A stretch of DNA of 64,000 nt from Syntrophales bacterium (GTDB taxonomy: Bacteria > Desulfobacterota > Syntrophia > Syntrophales > PHBD01), in the NCBI GenBank assembly GCA_035363115.1, contig DAOSEM010000001.1, forward strand, positions 186,001-250,000. The letters are read 5' to 3'. A model generated the notes under the pieces. That model saw only the letters and a program-made list of their open reading frames with translations. It had not been told where the DNA came from and ran no database searches. Below, piece after piece: positions 9,022 through 17,129 of the stretch (position 1 is the stretch's first letter; each line of letters begins with the position of its first letter). Position numbers and translations under genes: made by a program.

Positions 9022-9558
9022 CTACCGGCCGAGATCGTCGGCCTCCTCCAGGATGCGGATTCCCTCCGTTTCCTGCCTCAAAAGGGCGACGCCCTTCAGA
9101 AACTCCGCCAGGAACTGCAGGGTCATGAGTGCCGATCCAAGGGGCAGGAAGGCCTGGGGGATCGCCAGGTATGTCTCCGAGATCTGCATCGACCGGGACT
9201 CGTTGACGACGGAGTCCCAGAAGAAATCCCACGTGTAGGATGTCAGGGCCGCGCAGAACAGGAAGCCCACAACGAAGCAGGCCATGTTGAAGATGATGTG
9301 CGCCCGGCCCTTGAGGACATGGGGAAGGAACATCATCCGGATGTGCCCGCGCTCGCGGAGCGTGTAGGCCAGACCGGTGAAGGTCAGCATGGCCATCAGG
9401 TAACCCGAGTATTCATCGGTGATGTAGAGGGTTCCGGAGAAGAAGCTCCGGACGACGATCTCGCCGATGACCAGGAGCAGGGCCAGCACCATCAGGATGC
9501 CCGCCAGCCAGCCGCCGGCGCCGGAGAGACCGTCCAGGAAACGGATCCATGTTTTCAA
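9022..9558 (-). CDS. dctQ: TRAP transporter small permease (DctQ)
   Basis: 178-residue protein with four hydrophobic segments, as expected for the TRAP small subunit. Family residues include EIVVRSFF in the first half and a loop with LRERGHIRMMFLP. I chose the TTG at 9558, which has a well-placed GGAG eight bases upstream; a GTG at 9591 would add 11 residues but lacks a ribosome site. It sits downstream of a terminator-like hairpin following dctP and 85 bases upstream of dctM. Confidence 0.85.
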   Translation of the reverse strand: MKTWIRFLDGLSGAGGWLAGILMVLALLLVIGEIVVRSFFSGTLYITDEYSGYLMAMLTFTGLAYTLRERGHIRMMFLPHVLKGRAHIIFNMACFVVGFLFCAALTSYTWDFFWDSVVNESRSMQISETYLAIPQAFLPLGSALMTLQFLAEFLKGVALLRQETEGIRILEEADDLGR

Positions 9559-9607
9559 CTGCGTTTCTCCGAGAGGAATCAGGGGGGGCACGGACAGGGA
9601 CAGCAGT

Positions 9608-9651
9608 AAAAAGGCCGGGGGACCGCGGGATAGGTCCCGGGCTCCCCCGGC
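9608..9651 (-). terminator. Intrinsic terminator/attenuator between dctP and dctQ
   Basis: Read on the minus strand, an 8-base arm (GCCGGGGG/CCCCCGGC, 9644-9651 with 9614-9621) encloses a smaller GGGA/TCCC hairpin and is followed by a run of five T. It lies just after the dctP stop and before dctQ, so some transcripts should end here, giving more binding protein than permease. Position and shape are seen; the attenuation role is inference. Confidence 0.75.
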
Positions 9652-9674
9652 TTCAACCTGTCACAACACGTTTC

Positions 9675-10667
9675 TTACCGTTTCACCTTCTTCATGAAAT
9701 CGGCATAAATCTTCCTGGCGTCCGGCGGGGCGGTCTTCAGCCAGTCGGCCCGGATGCCTTCCGTGATCTTCTCGAGCTCGGCGATCTGCTTCTTCGTGGG
9801 CTTCACCGTCTGGATGCCGTTCTTGTTGCTGATGGCCTCCATGTCCTTGTCCCACTTCTTCACGCGGGCCCACATGGCGGTCTCCATCTCTTTGCCGGCC
9901 TTGACGAGGGCGTCCTGCTGGGCCTTCGGGAGCTTCTGGAAGGCCTTGAGGTTCACGGTGACCATGTTGGTGGCGATGGTGATGTTGAGGGGCTCGAAGT
10001 ATTTCAGCACCTCCCAGAACTTGCCGTCCACGGCCGTGGGCGTCGAGGTCATGACCGAGTCGATCACGCCGGTCTGCAGCGACGTGTAGACCTCGCTGAA
10101 GGGGAGGGCCAGGGGCGTGGCGCCGACGGCTTCCATCACGAGGGCGCCGTTCTTGTCGTAGGTTCTCACCTTGAGCCCCTTCATGTCAGCGAGGCTCGTC
10201 ACCTTCTTCTTGGTCCAGAGGCCCGCGCCCGGCCAGGGGGCGATGTAGAGGATCTTCTGGTTCCACTTCTGGGCGGCCTTGTCAAAATGGGGCCGGGAGA
10301 CGTTCAGCAGGAGGTGAAGCTCGTCGAAGTTGCGGACGAGGAAGGGAAGGGTCACGATCTGGAAGACCTTTTCGTCGCCGGCCACGCCGCTGATGAGCAT
10401 GTCGGAGACGGGGACCAGGCCGTCACGGACGACCTTCAGGAGTTCCGGGCCCTTGTATCCCAGGGCGCCGCCGGTCTGAACCATCAGTTCCAGTTCCCCG
10501 TTCGTGGCAGTCTTCACCTTGGCGGCGAACTCGGTCAGTCCGACGCTGTGCTCGTTCTTCGGGGGCCATACGGAGTTGGCGTTCCACTGGGTCTTGGCCA
10601 GGCAGGGCGAGGCAAGGAAGGCCGCAGCGACAACCATGACAAACAGCAGGGTCCAGGTCTTCTTCAT
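9675..10667 (-). CDS. dctP: TRAP transporter substrate-binding protein (DctP)
   Basis: 330-residue periplasmic solute-binding protein. Residues 1-24 form a Sec signal peptide (MKKTW start, Ala-rich core, cleavage after LA). The mature part has family features: GGALGYKGPELLKVVRDG, GLKVRT near the domain hinge with the carboxylate-binding Arg, and ALPFSEVYTSLQTGVIDSV. Start at 10667 follows AAAGGAG; the frame is open upstream without a ribosome site. It is the first gene of the dctPQM-pxpABC operon. Predicted ligand is 5-oxoproline or a similar small carboxylate, from context only. Confidence 0.93.
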   Translation of the reverse strand: MKKTWTLLFVMVVAAAFLASPCLAKTQWNANSVWPPKNEHSVGLTEFAAKVKTATNGELELMVQTGGALGYKGPELLKVVRDGLVPVSDMLISGVAGDEKVFQIVTLPFLVRNFDELHLLLNVSRPHFDKAAQKWNQKILYIAPWPGAGLWTKKKVTSLADMKGLKVRTYDKNGALVMEAVGATPLALPFSEVYTSLQTGVIDSVMTSTPTAVDGKFWEVLKYFEPLNITIATNMVTVNLKAFQKLPKAQQDALVKAGKEMETAMWARVKKWDKDMEAISNKNGIQTVKPTKKQIAELEKITEGIRADWLKTAPPDARKIYADFMKKVKR

Positions 10668-10745
10668 CAATCCATTCTCCTTTCCTTGGTTTGATATGGG
10701 TGGGTGTGCATCCGGGGCGTTCGGCTCCATCGGCAAGCGGGGCCG

Positions 10746-10774
10746 ATTATAGACCCTCGATCCGGCCAAAGCAA
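10746..10774 (-). promoter_or_regulatory. Sigma70-type promoter for dctPQM-pxpABC
   Basis: On the minus strand, TTGCTT (10769-10774) and a perfect TATAAT (10746-10751) are separated by 17 bases, about 80 bases before the dctP start. The surrounding 10668-10868 gap holds no gene. Confidence 0.65.
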
Positions 10775-10868
10775 GCCCATTTGAAAAAAAATTCACCCAT
10801 AAAAACAAGTCGTTGCATGTTTCTTGCGTTCACTCGGAGTATTCCGGCCGTCCATGTCCGGATTCCGT

Positions 10869-11501
10869 TTATCGGCTGCCTTCCCGGAGCCTTGTCCGTT
10901 CCGTGGGCCTGCCGGTGGTCCGCGGGAACTCCCCCAGGAGCTCCTCCACCAGAATGGGCGCATCCCGGATCGTTTCCCCGCAGGATCCTTCGCTCGTGAC
11001 TTCGCCGTGCCATGCCGGTGCGTCCCCCGCCATGGCCGTGAAGACGAGGATGGCGATTTTCCTGGAGAACCGGGTCTCGGAGAAGGAGCCCTTGATATAG
11101 AGCCGTTCATCCATTTGATCCCCTCCCGGCCCGGCGGCGGTCGCGACCCGGACGGGCAGGCATTCATAGGAAACGACCAGCGTGATCTCCGGCCGGGTCT
11201 TGTCGCGGACGTACCCCCGGCTTGCGAGGATGCGCGTCACGCTGTCGATCAAAGCCCGTTCCGCCGCCGCGTTCTCGACGCCTTGCGGCAGGACGCGGAA
11301 TCGGGCCGGTCCGTCCGGTATTCCGCCCCCGGATGTCCCGATACGGACGGACATGATGAGCGTTTCGGACGGCCCGGCGGCCTGAACAGGCGCTGCGGGC
11401 GGGAAGAAGAGGCCGGAGACGGCCAGCAGAAGGGCAAGGCGGACGGCGATGGAGTCCTTTCCCGGTGCGGTCTTTTTCACACGGGGAATGATTGTCTTCA
11501 C
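10869..11501 (-). CDS. Exported protein of unknown function (DUF4136-like)
   Basis: 210-residue protein with a hydrophobic segment near residues 18-42 (VRLALLLAVSGLFF then Pro/Ala-rich), consistent with a signal peptide and periplasmic location. The mature part, with Val-Arg-Ile strands, a VTRILASRGYVRD helix and ITLVVSYE, resembles DUF4136-type outer-membrane-associated domains; I hold this as tentative. The GTG start overlaps the TGA of the upstream MFS gene (GTGA), with GGAGGGGG as ribosome site, so it is translationally coupled to the transporter. No catalytic residues recognised. Confidence 0.65.
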   Translation of the reverse strand: MKTIIPRVKKTAPGKDSIAVRLALLLAVSGLFFPPAAPVQAAGPSETLIMSVRIGTSGGGIPDGPARFRVLPQGVENAAAERALIDSVTRILASRGYVRDKTRPEITLVVSYECLPVRVATAAGPGGDQMDERLYIKGSFSETRFSRKIAILVFTAMAGDAPAWHGEVTSEGSCGETIRDAPILVEELLGEFPRTTGRPTERTRLREGSR

Positions 11502-12826
11502 GGTGCTGCCCCCTCCTTCCTTCCCTTTGCCTCGTCCACGAACAGAAGCAGCGTCCCGCCGGCCAGGAAGAGAAGGGCCACCGACAGGATGCCGATCCGG
11601 GAGGCCGCCGGTCCCTCAAAACCCGCGCCCCGGGCGGCCAGGCCCGACAGGCCGATGAGGGCGGGTCCGAAGATCACGGAGAACTTCCCCACCATGTTGA
11701 AGAAGCCGAAAAATTCGGCGGGCCGGTCCGGGGGGATGATCCGGGCGTAGAAGGACCGGCTCAGGGCCTGGATTCCTCCCTGGACGAGTCCGATGGCCGC
11801 CGCCATGACAAAGAAGTCCTCCCGGGTCCGCATCAGGCTGCCCCCGATGGTGACGAGGAGATAGACGCCGACGGCCAGCAGGATGGCCCTCTTCGTGCCG
11901 ATGCGGTCTCCCAGGCGGCCGAAGGCCAGGGCGGCCGGGAAGCCGATGAACTGGACCATCAGGAGGGCCAGGATCAGGTCCTTCGAGGCGAAGCCCAGGG
12001 ACAGCCCGTAGTCCACGGCCATGCGGATGATGGTGTCCACGCCGTCGATGTAGAACCAGTAGGCCAGGAGAAAGAGGAGAATCGTCGGGTAGCGGCGGAT
12101 GCCCCGGATCGTCCCGGCGAGATTCTGCCAGCCTTCCCGGAACATGACGCCGATGGAGACCCGCTCTTTCCCGGCGGGCTCCCGGACCCAGAGAAACAGC
12201 GGGATCGAGAAGACGAGCCACCAGATTCCCACGGTGACGAAGGAGGCCCGGACCGCCTGGAGCGGATCGGCCAGTCCGAACCGGGCCGGGTCGAGGGTCA
12301 TCCAGATGTTGACGGCCAGGAGGATCCCGCCGCCCAGGTAGCCAAGGGCATACCCGAGGGCGGAGACGCGGTCCATGTCCTTTCGGCCCGCGACCAGGAG
12401 GAGCAGGGCGTCGTAAAAGACGTTCCCGCCGGAGAAGCCGATGAGGGACAGCGCGTAGAGAATCGCCGCGGCCTGCCATTGGCCCGCCTGGACGAGGGAC
12501 AGGCAGGCCGTGGTGAGGGCGCCCAGTCCCAGGAAGAAAAGAAGGAAGTGTTTCCGGGAGCGTCCCCGGTCGGCGGCGGCTCCCAGGAGGGGAAACAGGA
12601 ACGCCGCGAGGAGTCCCGCGGCCGCATTGGTGAATCCCAGGCGGGCCGTACTGACGACCGGGTCCGTCCCGGCGCAGCAGAACTCCTTGAAGAAGACCGG
12701 CAGGAAACCGGCCATGACGGTGGTGGCGTATGCCGAATTCGCCCAGTCATAGAAGGCCCAGGAAAGGACGGAGCGGCGTCCCTGCGGCGATGACGGCGGA
12801 TTTTCGATGTTTTCGGATTCGTTCAT
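11498..12826 (-). CDS. MFS transporter, UMF1 family
   Basis: 442-residue inner-membrane protein with about 12 hydrophobic segments. The N-terminal VLSWAFYDWANSAYAT and the loop GAAADRGRSRKHFLL are characteristic of the UMF1/Atg22-like branch of the major facilitator superfamily. Substrate is unknown; members are often annotated as amino-acid or unspecified effluxers. No good ribosome site precedes the ATG at 12826. The downstream exported-protein gene overlaps its stop. Confidence 0.85.
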   Translation of the reverse strand: MNESENIENPPSSPQGRRSVLSWAFYDWANSAYATTVMAGFLPVFFKEFCCAGTDPVVSTARLGFTNAAAGLLAAFLFPLLGAAADRGRSRKHFLLFFLGLGALTTACLSLVQAGQWQAAAILYALSLIGFSGGNVFYDALLLLVAGRKDMDRVSALGYALGYLGGGILLAVNIWMTLDPARFGLADPLQAVRASFVTVGIWWLVFSIPLFLWVREPAGKERVSIGVMFREGWQNLAGTIRGIRRYPTILLFLLAYWFYIDGVDTIIRMAVDYGLSLGFASKDLILALLMVQFIGFPAALAFGRLGDRIGTKRAILLAVGVYLLVTIGGSLMRTREDFFVMAAAIGLVQGGIQALSRSFYARIIPPDRPAEFFGFFNMVGKFSVIFGPALIGLSGLAARGAGFEGPAASRIGILSVALLFLAGGTLLLFVDEAKGRKEGAAP

Positions 12827-12915
12827 GATGAAAGGGGTTTACGGAGTCGAAGGGCGGGTGTATGATCCCGACGTTTTGTGATCCATAGCCTTTTTCCCGG
12901 GGATTGCCAAGCATT

Positions 12916-13701
12916 ATGCCGCCGCTCCTGATGGATTCTGTCCATGCCCTCCTGGAGCGCCTCCGTGCGCGGTCGGGTGGGACCGTCCGCTTCGAGGAGC
13001 GGGAGAACCACCCCGTCCAGGCCACGGTGTCCATGGCCGGCCGGGGCGAGACGGCCCACCGCATCGTCTACCGGAAATCCCACGACGACGGGATCAACCA
13101 TGCCGTCGCCGGCGGGTGCGCCCACCTCCTCCGTCTCTTCGACGCTCCGGAGGGGGAGCGGTTCGTTCCCGTCTCCAGCCGGAGGACGCTGATGACCTTC
13201 CTCATGGAGGAGGAAGAGGACCTGCGGCGCCTGACCGCCGTCTTCGGCCGCGAAAAGATCCGGGACATGGCGGTGATGTGGTACGAGGGGGCGGTGTTCC
13301 AGCTCACGCGGATGCCTGCCGACATCATGGTGGAGAAAGGGCTCTACGACGCGCTGCCGGAGCTGCGTCCGGTCCAGGCCCGGATGCTGCGCCAGCAGTG
13401 GCGCTCCGCCATCAACGTGCTCACCCCGGACGCCCGGCAATACATGCCGAAGCGGATCCACTTCGCCGCCAACGTGATGAACTTCGCCTTCTTCAAGATT
13501 CTCGAGGACCACCTCCGCCTCGACTGGACGGCCCCCTACATGAAGACGATCTTTCTCTTCGACGGCGGCGAGCTGGCGGAGATGACCCGGCGGGAATACG
13601 GCGAGGGTCACGCCGGCGACCGGGCCATGATCGACCGCTGGGCGTCGAAGGTGGGCCTGGAGGGATGGTTCGAATGGATTCCCTGGCGGGAGAGGCCCTG
13701 A
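12916..13701 (+). CDS. Conserved-looking protein of unknown function
   Basis: 261-residue soluble protein without signal peptide or membrane segment. I do not recognise the family. Visible traits are a mixed alpha/beta N-terminus, a Met-rich segment (ADIMVEKGLYDALPE), and a conserved-looking aromatic C-terminus (WFEWIPW). The ATG at 12916 is used; a TTG 12 bases upstream is also in frame and neither has a strong ribosome site. It is divergent from the MFS gene and is the first of three plus-strand genes leading into the MoxR/VWA pair, 188 bases before moxR, so it may belong with them. Confidence 0.65.
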   Translation: MPPLLMDSVHALLERLRARSGGTVRFEERENHPVQATVSMAGRGETAHRIVYRKSHDDGINHAVAGGCAHLLRLFDAPEGERFVPVSSRRTLMTFLMEEEEDLRRLTAVFGREKIRDMAVMWYEGAVFQLTRMPADIMVEKGLYDALPELRPVQARMLRQQWRSAINVLTPDARQYMPKRIHFAANVMNFAFFKILEDHLRLDWTAPYMKTIFLFDGGELAEMTRREYGEGHAGDRAMIDRWASKVGLEGWFEWIPWRERP

Positions 13702-13889
13702 GCGGCGCCTTCCGCATCAACCCAGCCAACCGATCAGGATTGCGCCCGCCTCGCCCACCCGCTCCGCAGGACCGCCCATTCCGTGATCAGAAGCTACCAC
13801 ATGGCCGGTCTCAAAACAGGGTGGCTTTTTCCCCCGAATTCGAATACAGGGAAGGCCGGTTAAGTGTCCAAAGCAGGAAGGAGCCGCTT

Positions 13890-14732
13890 ATGAAAGAGAA
13901 TAATTCCGTTTTCCGCGGGGCGTCCCGCTACGTCCTCGACGACGAGCTGGCCAAGATCGTCAACGTCTCCATGGCCCTGGAGATGCCCCTCCTCCTCAAG
14001 GGGGAGCCCGGCACGGGCAAGACCATGCTGGCCCACGCCATCTCCGAGGCCCTGAACATGCCGCTGATCATCCTCAACGTCAAGTCCAGCATGAAGCTGG
14101 TGGACGCCCTCTACCAGTACGACACGCTGACCCGCCTCAACGACAGCCGCTTCGGCGACTCGAAGCGGGACGTCAGCAACATCGAGGAGTACATCCGCAT
14201 GGGCAAGATCGGCCAGGCTTTCACCGCGGACGTCCGGACAGTGCTGCTCATCGACGAGATCGACAAGGCCGACACGGATTTCCAGGACGACATGCTGGAC
14301 GTCCTCGACCAGATGCAGTTCGACATCATCGAGGTCGACAAGACCATCACGGCCCGGAACCGCCCGGTCATCATCATCACGTCCAACGCCAAGAAGGACC
14401 TCTCGGACCCCTTCCTGGGACGGTGCAACTTCCACCACATCGCCTTCCCGGACCCGGACATGATGCGCCTCATCCTGGACGTCCATTTCCCGAACCTGAA
14501 CCGGGAACTGGCGGACGTGTGCATCGCCACGTTCTACCGCCTCCGGGAGTTCACGGGGATCGAAAAACGGCCCGCCACGCGGGAGCTGATCAACTGGATC
14601 CGCGCCGTCAAGGCCGATCCGGACTTCAAGGTGTCGTCCCTCAAGCAGGGCGGTGTGCCCTACCTGGGGGTACTCTTCAAGAAGAGCCTGGACCTGGAGA
14701 ACGCAGGCCGGCAGCTCCGGATGCGCGCATAG
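13890..14732 (+). CDS. MoxR-like AAA+ ATPase
   Basis: 280-residue AAA+ ATPase. Walker A is GEPGTGKT (38-45), Walker B is LLIDEID (119-125), and sensor 1 lies in IIITSNAKKDL. MoxR-type ATPases usually act as chaperones with a VWA-domain partner to mature or insert metal centres in target complexes. Start at 13890 follows AAGGAG; the frame is open far upstream but overlaps the preceding gene. Ten bases separate it from the VWA gene, which supports a functional pair. Confidence 0.92.
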   Translation: MKENNSVFRGASRYVLDDELAKIVNVSMALEMPLLLKGEPGTGKTMLAHAISEALNMPLIILNVKSSMKLVDALYQYDTLTRLNDSRFGDSKRDVSNIEEYIRMGKIGQAFTADVRTVLLIDEIDKADTDFQDDMLDVLDQMQFDIIEVDKTITARNRPVIIITSNAKKDLSDPFLGRCNFHHIAFPDPDMMRLILDVHFPNLNRELADVCIATFYRLREFTGIEKRPATRELINWIRAVKADPDFKVSSLKQGGVPYLGVLFKKSLDLENAGRQLRMRA

Positions 14733-14742
14733 GGAGCAGGAC

Positions 14743-15936
14743 GTGTTCGTCGAATTCTTCTATACCCTCCGGGACCGGGGAGTTCCCGTCAAGCCCACGT
14801 CCTTTCTGAAACTCCAGAAGGCGCTCGGGATGGGGCTCATCTGCTCCGTGGAGGACTTCTACACCGCCGCCCGGTCGATCCTGGTGAAAAGCGAGCGGTA
14901 CTTCGACACCTACGACCAGGTGTTCGCCCACCATTTCCGGGGGGTGGTCCTGCAGGAGCCGGAGGACGAGGAACTGTCGGAGATGGCCCGGGCCCTCCTG
15001 GAGGAGTGGCTGAAAAGCCCCGAGGACGTCGCGGCGGCCCTGGGCATCGAGCAGGAGAAGCTGGCGGAAATGACGCCGGAGGAGCTGATCCGGTACTTCT
15101 TCGACCGCCTCAAGGAGCAGACGAAGGCCCACCACGGGGGCAACCGGTGGATCGGCACGAAGGGGACGTCGCCGGTGGGCCACTCCGGGGACCACCCGGG
15201 AGGGATGCGGGTGGGCGGGCGCTCGCGGAACAAGTCGGCCATCAAGGTGGCCATGGAGCGGCGCTACCGGGACTACTCCCAGGAAGGCCCCCTGACGGAG
15301 AGCCAGATCGGCGAGGCCCTGAAGAAACTGCGCCGGATGACCCCGGCGGGCCCCCGGGACGTGGTGAACGTCGACAAGACCATCTACGAGACGATTCGCA
15401 ACGGCGGGGAGATCGACATCATCTTCGACCGCCGCCTCAAGGACCGCCTCAAGATCATCCTCATGATCGACAACGGCGGCTGGTCCATGGATCCCTATGT
15501 GGCCATCGTCCAGACCCTCTTCAATTACGCCCGGAGCCAGTTCAAGGACCTGAACATCTACTACTTCCACAACACGATCTACAGCCGGGTATTTCAGGAT
15601 CCCCAGCGCCACCGGAAGCCCGAGCGCCTGGAGGAGTTCATCCGGAAGGACCCGGAGACCCGGCTGATCTTCGTGGGCGACGCCAGCATGGCCCCCTACG
15701 AGCTGATGCACGTCAACGGCTCCATCTACATCGACCAGAGGGAGCACCAGGCCAGCATCGACCGGCTGAAGTTTCTCTCCCGGACCTTCCGGCACTCTGT
15801 GTGGCTGAATCCCCAGACCGAGGACGAGTGGGGCTACACCTGGACCGTCGGGGTCATCCGCCAGGTCTTCCCCATGTTCGAGCTGTCGCTGGACGGGCTG
15901 GATAAAGCGGTTCAGTACCTGATGTCCCGCCATTGA
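14743..15936 (+). CDS. VWA-domain protein, CoxE-like partner of MoxR
   Basis: 397-residue protein. Residues 1-~130 are helical and acidic; ~130-180 is a Gly/Arg-rich linker; ~230-397 is a von Willebrand A-type domain. The metal-site motif is degenerate: instead of DxSxS it reads DNGGWSMD (243-250). The GTG at 14743 has GGGAGCAGGAC before it. With the ATPase 10 bases upstream it forms the usual MoxR/VWA chaperone pair. The target complex is not evident; no CO dehydrogenase or other obvious client lies nearby. The stop codon is followed within five bases by a palindromic repeat. Confidence 0.85.
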   Translation: MFVEFFYTLRDRGVPVKPTSFLKLQKALGMGLICSVEDFYTAARSILVKSERYFDTYDQVFAHHFRGVVLQEPEDEELSEMARALLEEWLKSPEDVAAALGIEQEKLAEMTPEELIRYFFDRLKEQTKAHHGGNRWIGTKGTSPVGHSGDHPGGMRVGGRSRNKSAIKVAMERRYRDYSQEGPLTESQIGEALKKLRRMTPAGPRDVVNVDKTIYETIRNGGEIDIIFDRRLKDRLKIILMIDNGGWSMDPYVAIVQTLFNYARSQFKDLNIYYFHNTIYSRVFQDPQRHRKPERLEEFIRKDPETRLIFVGDASMAPYELMHVNGSIYIDQREHQASIDRLKFLSRTFRHSVWLNPQTEDEWGYTWTVGVIRQVFPMFELSLDGLDKAVQYLMSRH

Positions 15937-15940
15937 ACGA

Positions 15941-16067
15941 CGGGCTGTTGAAAACAGGCCGTCTGCTGCGTTTCCCTCATCCCCAGCCACTCGACGTACG
16001 GATAAAGTACGCCTCGAGGCTGGGAATTTCGGGGGCCTTGCATCCGGGTATTTTTTTGAACAGCCCG
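15941..16067. repeat. Palindromic dispersed repeat, copy 1 (MITE/REP-like)
   Basis: 127-base element with terminal inverted repeats: CGGGCTGTT at the left and AACAGCCCG at the right, each followed inward by an A/T run. In the middle is a second palindrome, CCAGCC...GTAC/GTAC...GGCTGG. A clearly related copy is at 59234-59357. It begins four bases after the VWA stop codon and may act as a transcription terminator. No coding capacity. Confidence 0.85.
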
Positions 16068-16108
16068 CCATATGCTTCTGGCAGGGACGTCCCAATTGCT
16101 GCTCTGGA

Positions 16109-16145
16109 ACCGACCGGCCGCGATCCTGCTACTGGCCGGTTCGGT
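16109..16145. repeat. GC-rich stem-loop
   Basis: ACCGACCGGCC and GGCCGGTTCGGT pair across a ~14-base loop. This is one of three palindromes in the convergent gap between the VWA and isochorismatase genes (15937-16518), which holds no gene. Confidence 0.6.
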
Positions 16146-16183
16146 CGGGGCGCGGGGGCTGCCACGGGGGCTTCCGCCGTCGC

Positions 16184-16243
16184 GAAAACGTTTCCTTCCT
16201 CTGCCTTTTGAAACCGGGAAGCCGTGAAGAAGGAAACGTTTTC
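16184..16243. repeat. Perfect 15-base inverted repeat
   Basis: GAAAACGTTTCCTTC (16184-16198) is followed after 30 bases by its exact reverse complement (16229-16243). No T tract follows on either strand, so it is not a standard terminator. Function unknown. Confidence 0.75.
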
Positions 16244-16348
16244 CAATGGCTCCTCTGGAAACCCCCGGTCGCGCCCCCGCGGACGTCGGCCGGTAAATAG
16301 GGACACTTCCCCTATATTTACTCACGAAAGTCAATCCGGGGAGAGTGG

Positions 16349-16505
16349 CTTCCCGGAGCGCGAATCGCGGCTTTTTCGGGCGACCCTGCCGTCGCAGCGC
16401 AGCACCCGCAAAGTCATCCGTCTCTACGCCGTCCGGCACGAGTTATGACTTTGCATCGGCGCGAGACGATGCAGGGTCGAAAAACGCTTCTGAGCGCGGG
16501 GGAAG
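16349..16505. repeat. Large imperfect palindrome (~157 bases)
   Basis: Arms 16349-16417 and 16445-16505 match with gaps: GCAAAGTCAT/ATGACTTTGC at the centre, CGACCCTGC/GCAGGGTCG midway, and CTTCCC/GGGAAG at the ends. It ends 14 bases from the stop of the minus-strand isochorismatase gene. It may be another miniature repeat family or a bidirectional terminator. Confidence 0.6.
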
Positions 16506-16518
16506 TCTCCTCGTGTTT

Positions 16519-17052
16519 CTATTTGATCAGCTTGAAAAGTTCCTTCGCCTTCGGGTGGGCCGCTGTTTCCAGAAGTTCGAAGAGGATCATCTCGGTGCTT
16601 GCCGGGATGGCTCCCTCGGCGGTCATCCGGCCGATGCCGATCTCCCGGTTGGCCGCGGTTCTTGACGACACGGCGTCGGCGGCCAGGTGGACCTCGAACC
16701 CCGCATCGAGCAGGTCTATGCAGGTCTGGTAGACGCACACATGGGCCTCGATCCCCAGGAGGATCAGCTGTTCCCGGCCGGTGGCCTTGAGCGCCGCGGC
16801 GAACGGCTCGTGGCGCCAGCAGCTGAAGGTCTCCTTCACGACGGGCTCAATGTCCGGCAGGATCTCCCGGATTTCGGGCACTGTCCCGCCGATCTTCACC
16901 TGTTCGGTGAGAATGACGGGGATTCCCAGTGACCGGGCTCCCTGGAGGAGCTTCCGGCAGTTCTGGAGGAGGAACTCCCGGTCGTCCATGGCGCGGTAGA
17001 GATTTCCCTGGATGTCGATGGCTACCAGGATCGCCCTGTCGATCTTCAGCAT
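16519..17052 (-). CDS. Isochorismatase-family cysteine hydrolase
   Basis: 177-residue Rossmann-like hydrolase. The family triad is visible: Asp13 (VAIDIQ), Lys73 (VVKETFSCW) and Cys106 (GIEAHVCVYQT), with the cis-peptide turn before the Cys. Such proteins include nicotinamidases, N-carbamoyl hydrolases and YcaC-like enzymes; substrate cannot be assigned. The ATG at 17052 was chosen for its fit to family length and an upstream AAGGGAG; the longer open frame upstream shows no domain. Confidence 0.88.
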   Translation of the reverse strand: MLKIDRAILVAIDIQGNLYRAMDDREFLLQNCRKLLQGARSLGIPVILTEQVKIGGTVPEIREILPDIEPVVKETFSCWRHEPFAAALKATGREQLILLGIEAHVCVYQTCIDLLDAGFEVHLAADAVSSRTAANREIGIGRMTAEGAIPASTEMILFELLETAAHPKAKELFKLIK

Positions 17053-17129
17053 GTCTTTTGGTCTCCCTTGCTTAAAAGAGAAGGTTTCCGGAGCGGGCCT
17101 GTTCGTGGCCGGTCCGCCGGGGCACACGG

